Shown one piece after another: positions 29,870 through 30,534 of a DNA stretch of 30,534 bases. Numbering within the stretch: position 1 is the first letter of the stretch; each line of letters starts with the position of its first letter. The notes under the pieces are model-generated. The model made no database searches. It saw only the letters and a program-made list of their open reading frames with translations, and had not been told where the DNA came from. The translations under genes and the position numbers were made by a program. The stretch comes from a virus, in the IMG/VR virus record IMGVR_UViG_3300008218_000007, positions 1 through 30,534 of that record, one strand, 5' to 3'.

Positions 29870-30158
29870 TTATACTTTTGAATACCTTTTTATTTCTCAC
29901 TTGTTTTTCAAATGCTTCCAATTTAGAAATTCTATCCTCAAATGGTTTTTCAGGATGTGAATCTTTGCCTAAATCAATTACCATTTCTCTCAATAGTTTT
30001 AATTCCTTCTCTTGCTTTTCCAATTCCTTCTCATGCACAATTAGTTTTTTATCTGCATCATTCGGCTCATCTTTATATTTAAACAGAGGAACAAGTATTT
30101 CCCTTACCTCTGGGAGAACCCATTTTAATACCATTGGTGCAAATGAAATAGGAATCAT
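29859..30158 (-). CDS. Coiled-coil protein, 99 aa
   Basis: The N-terminal 27 residues are moderately hydrophobic (MIPISFAPMVLKWVLPEVRE) and may touch a membrane. A charged coiled coil follows (KKLIVHEKELEKQEKELKLL). No family is recognised. It lies after the lysis-type genes and before the fibre genes, so it could be a spanin-like or virion protein. The start overlaps the preceding stop (TAATG). Confidence 0.75.
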   Translation of the reverse strand: MIPISFAPMVLKWVLPEVREILVPLFKYKDEPNDADKKLIVHEKELEKQEKELKLLREMVIDLGKDSHPEKPFEDRISKLEAFEKQVRNKKVFKSINAK

Positions 30159-30352
30159 TATTTTATTCCTTCAACCACATCTATAACTACTTCATAAATT
30201 GCTTCCATCAGTTCTGCCTCTTGCTTTTCATTTAAAATAGGAAGATTAACTTTAGCATTAGCCGATTTAATAACTTCAGTTTTATTGTTTTTAAGATACT
30301 TAACAACATAATCTAAAGCAAACTTCTGTAAAAATAATCCTAATTTATTCAT
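30158..30352 (-). CDS. Small helical protein, 64 aa
   Basis: The protein is two or three amphipathic helices (LGLFLQKFALDYVVKYLKNN and EKQEAELMEAIYEVVIDVVE) with no membrane span. Its start immediately follows the stop of the junction-crossing membrane protein (TAAATG). It may be an accessory lysis or small structural protein. No family is recognised. Confidence 0.75.
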   Translation of the reverse strand: MNKLGLFLQKFALDYVVKYLKNNKTEVIKSANAKVNLPILNEKQEAELMEAIYEVVIDVVEGIK

Positions 30353-30534
30353 TTATTTCCCCTTATTTTTTTTGCCCCACGAAAACGGGTTCAAGTTTAA
30401 TTCCGTTTGATACCAATCCATTTGTTCCTGCATTTCTTTTATATGCTCCTGCTCTGCTGCCTGTCTTTCCTGATCGTGTAATTCTATTTCCTCTAAAGCA
30501 ACGACCATATTCCGTTCTAATTCTTGTATTCTCC
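30353..30534 (-). CDS. 3' part of the membrane protein gene crossing the contig join
   Basis: This is the downstream end of the 107-residue single-span protein that starts at 265 on the left edge. The portion from 30534 to 30412 duplicates the sequence of 123 to 1. The unique remainder (30411-30353) codes for the C-terminal end, including LNPFSWGKKNKGK and a TAA stop. It is one gene in the circular molecule, shown here as two edge fragments. Confidence 0.8.
   Translation of the reverse strand, partial: RIQELERNMVVALEEIELHDQERQAAEQEHIKEMQEQMDWYQTELNLNPFSWGKKNKGK
30412..30534. repeat. Right copy of 123-bp terminal direct repeat
   Basis: These bases are identical to 1-123. They lie within the junction-crossing gene and keep its frame when the copies are merged. 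Confidence 0.95.

Noticed and set aside
29442-29960. 172-codon open frame on the plus strand
   Set aside because: It is the shadow of the hexapeptide-repeat gene and the coiled-coil gene on the other strand. Its protein is a Ser/Pro/Lys repeat made by the reverse of GDLDIT codons, with no ribosome site.
1-30534. tRNA genes, integrase, attachment site or lysogeny repressor
   Set aside because: I found no cloverleaf-like segment, no recombinase motif and no large CI-like protein. The only XRE-type protein is small and lies in the early operon.

Overview
The window is a complete or nearly complete small genome of a tailed double-stranded DNA phage. It is probably a siphovirus: it has a tape measure, a tail tube protein and a G/GT-type chaperone pair, and I see no sheath. 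The first 123 bases (1-123) recur exactly as the last 123 (30412-30534), so the contig closes into a circle of 30,411 unique bases, and one gene runs across the join. Every gene I can support lies on the minus strand. Genes abut or overlap (TAATG, ATGA, TAAATG junctions), and most starts not coupled this way carry GGAG/AGGA ribosome sites, which fits a bacterial host. The sequence is AT-rich. Several structural proteins resemble, from memory, those of uncultured aquatic phages, and one carries a dockerin domain. The habitat and host are inference only.

Reading along the minus strand from 15.1 kb downwards: a terminator (about 15098-15066) ends the late genes and a sigma70-like promoter (15035-15007) starts the early ones. 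The early region (14968 to about 8.5 kb) holds small unknown proteins, an XRE-type helix-turn-helix protein, a candidate single-strand annealing protein with a zinc ribbon and SSB-like tail, a winged-helix protein, a replisome-organiser-like protein, several small Cys-rich proteins, a small lipoprotein, a PAPS-reductase-like PP-loop enzyme interrupted at a G9 tract, a RusA resolvase and a short C5 cytosine methyltransferase that carries its own in-frame G9 tract. A possible second promoter with a palindrome lies just before the terminase.

The head module follows: terminase small and large subunits, portal, MuF-like protein, a possible virion morphogenesis protein, scaffold and major capsid protein (7.8-2.1 kb). 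A lysis cassette comes next, with an M15 peptidase and three single-membrane-span proteins, the last of which crosses the contig ends. The circle then continues at 30.35 kb with beta-rich virion proteins, connector and tail-completion candidates, tail tube, frameshifted tail chaperones, tape measure, a large tail hub/tip protein, the dockerin protein, a protein with a YHIH-type segment, and a tandem pair of paralogous tail proteins.

I see no DNA polymerase, primase, helicase, integrase or recognisable lysogeny repressor. The phage therefore probably recruits the host replisome through its organiser protein and is more likely lytic than temperate. The most interesting points are the dockerin, the two G9 tracts in modification-type enzymes (one in frame, one out), the A9 frameshift site in the tail chaperone, and the SSB-like tail on the annealing-protein candidate.
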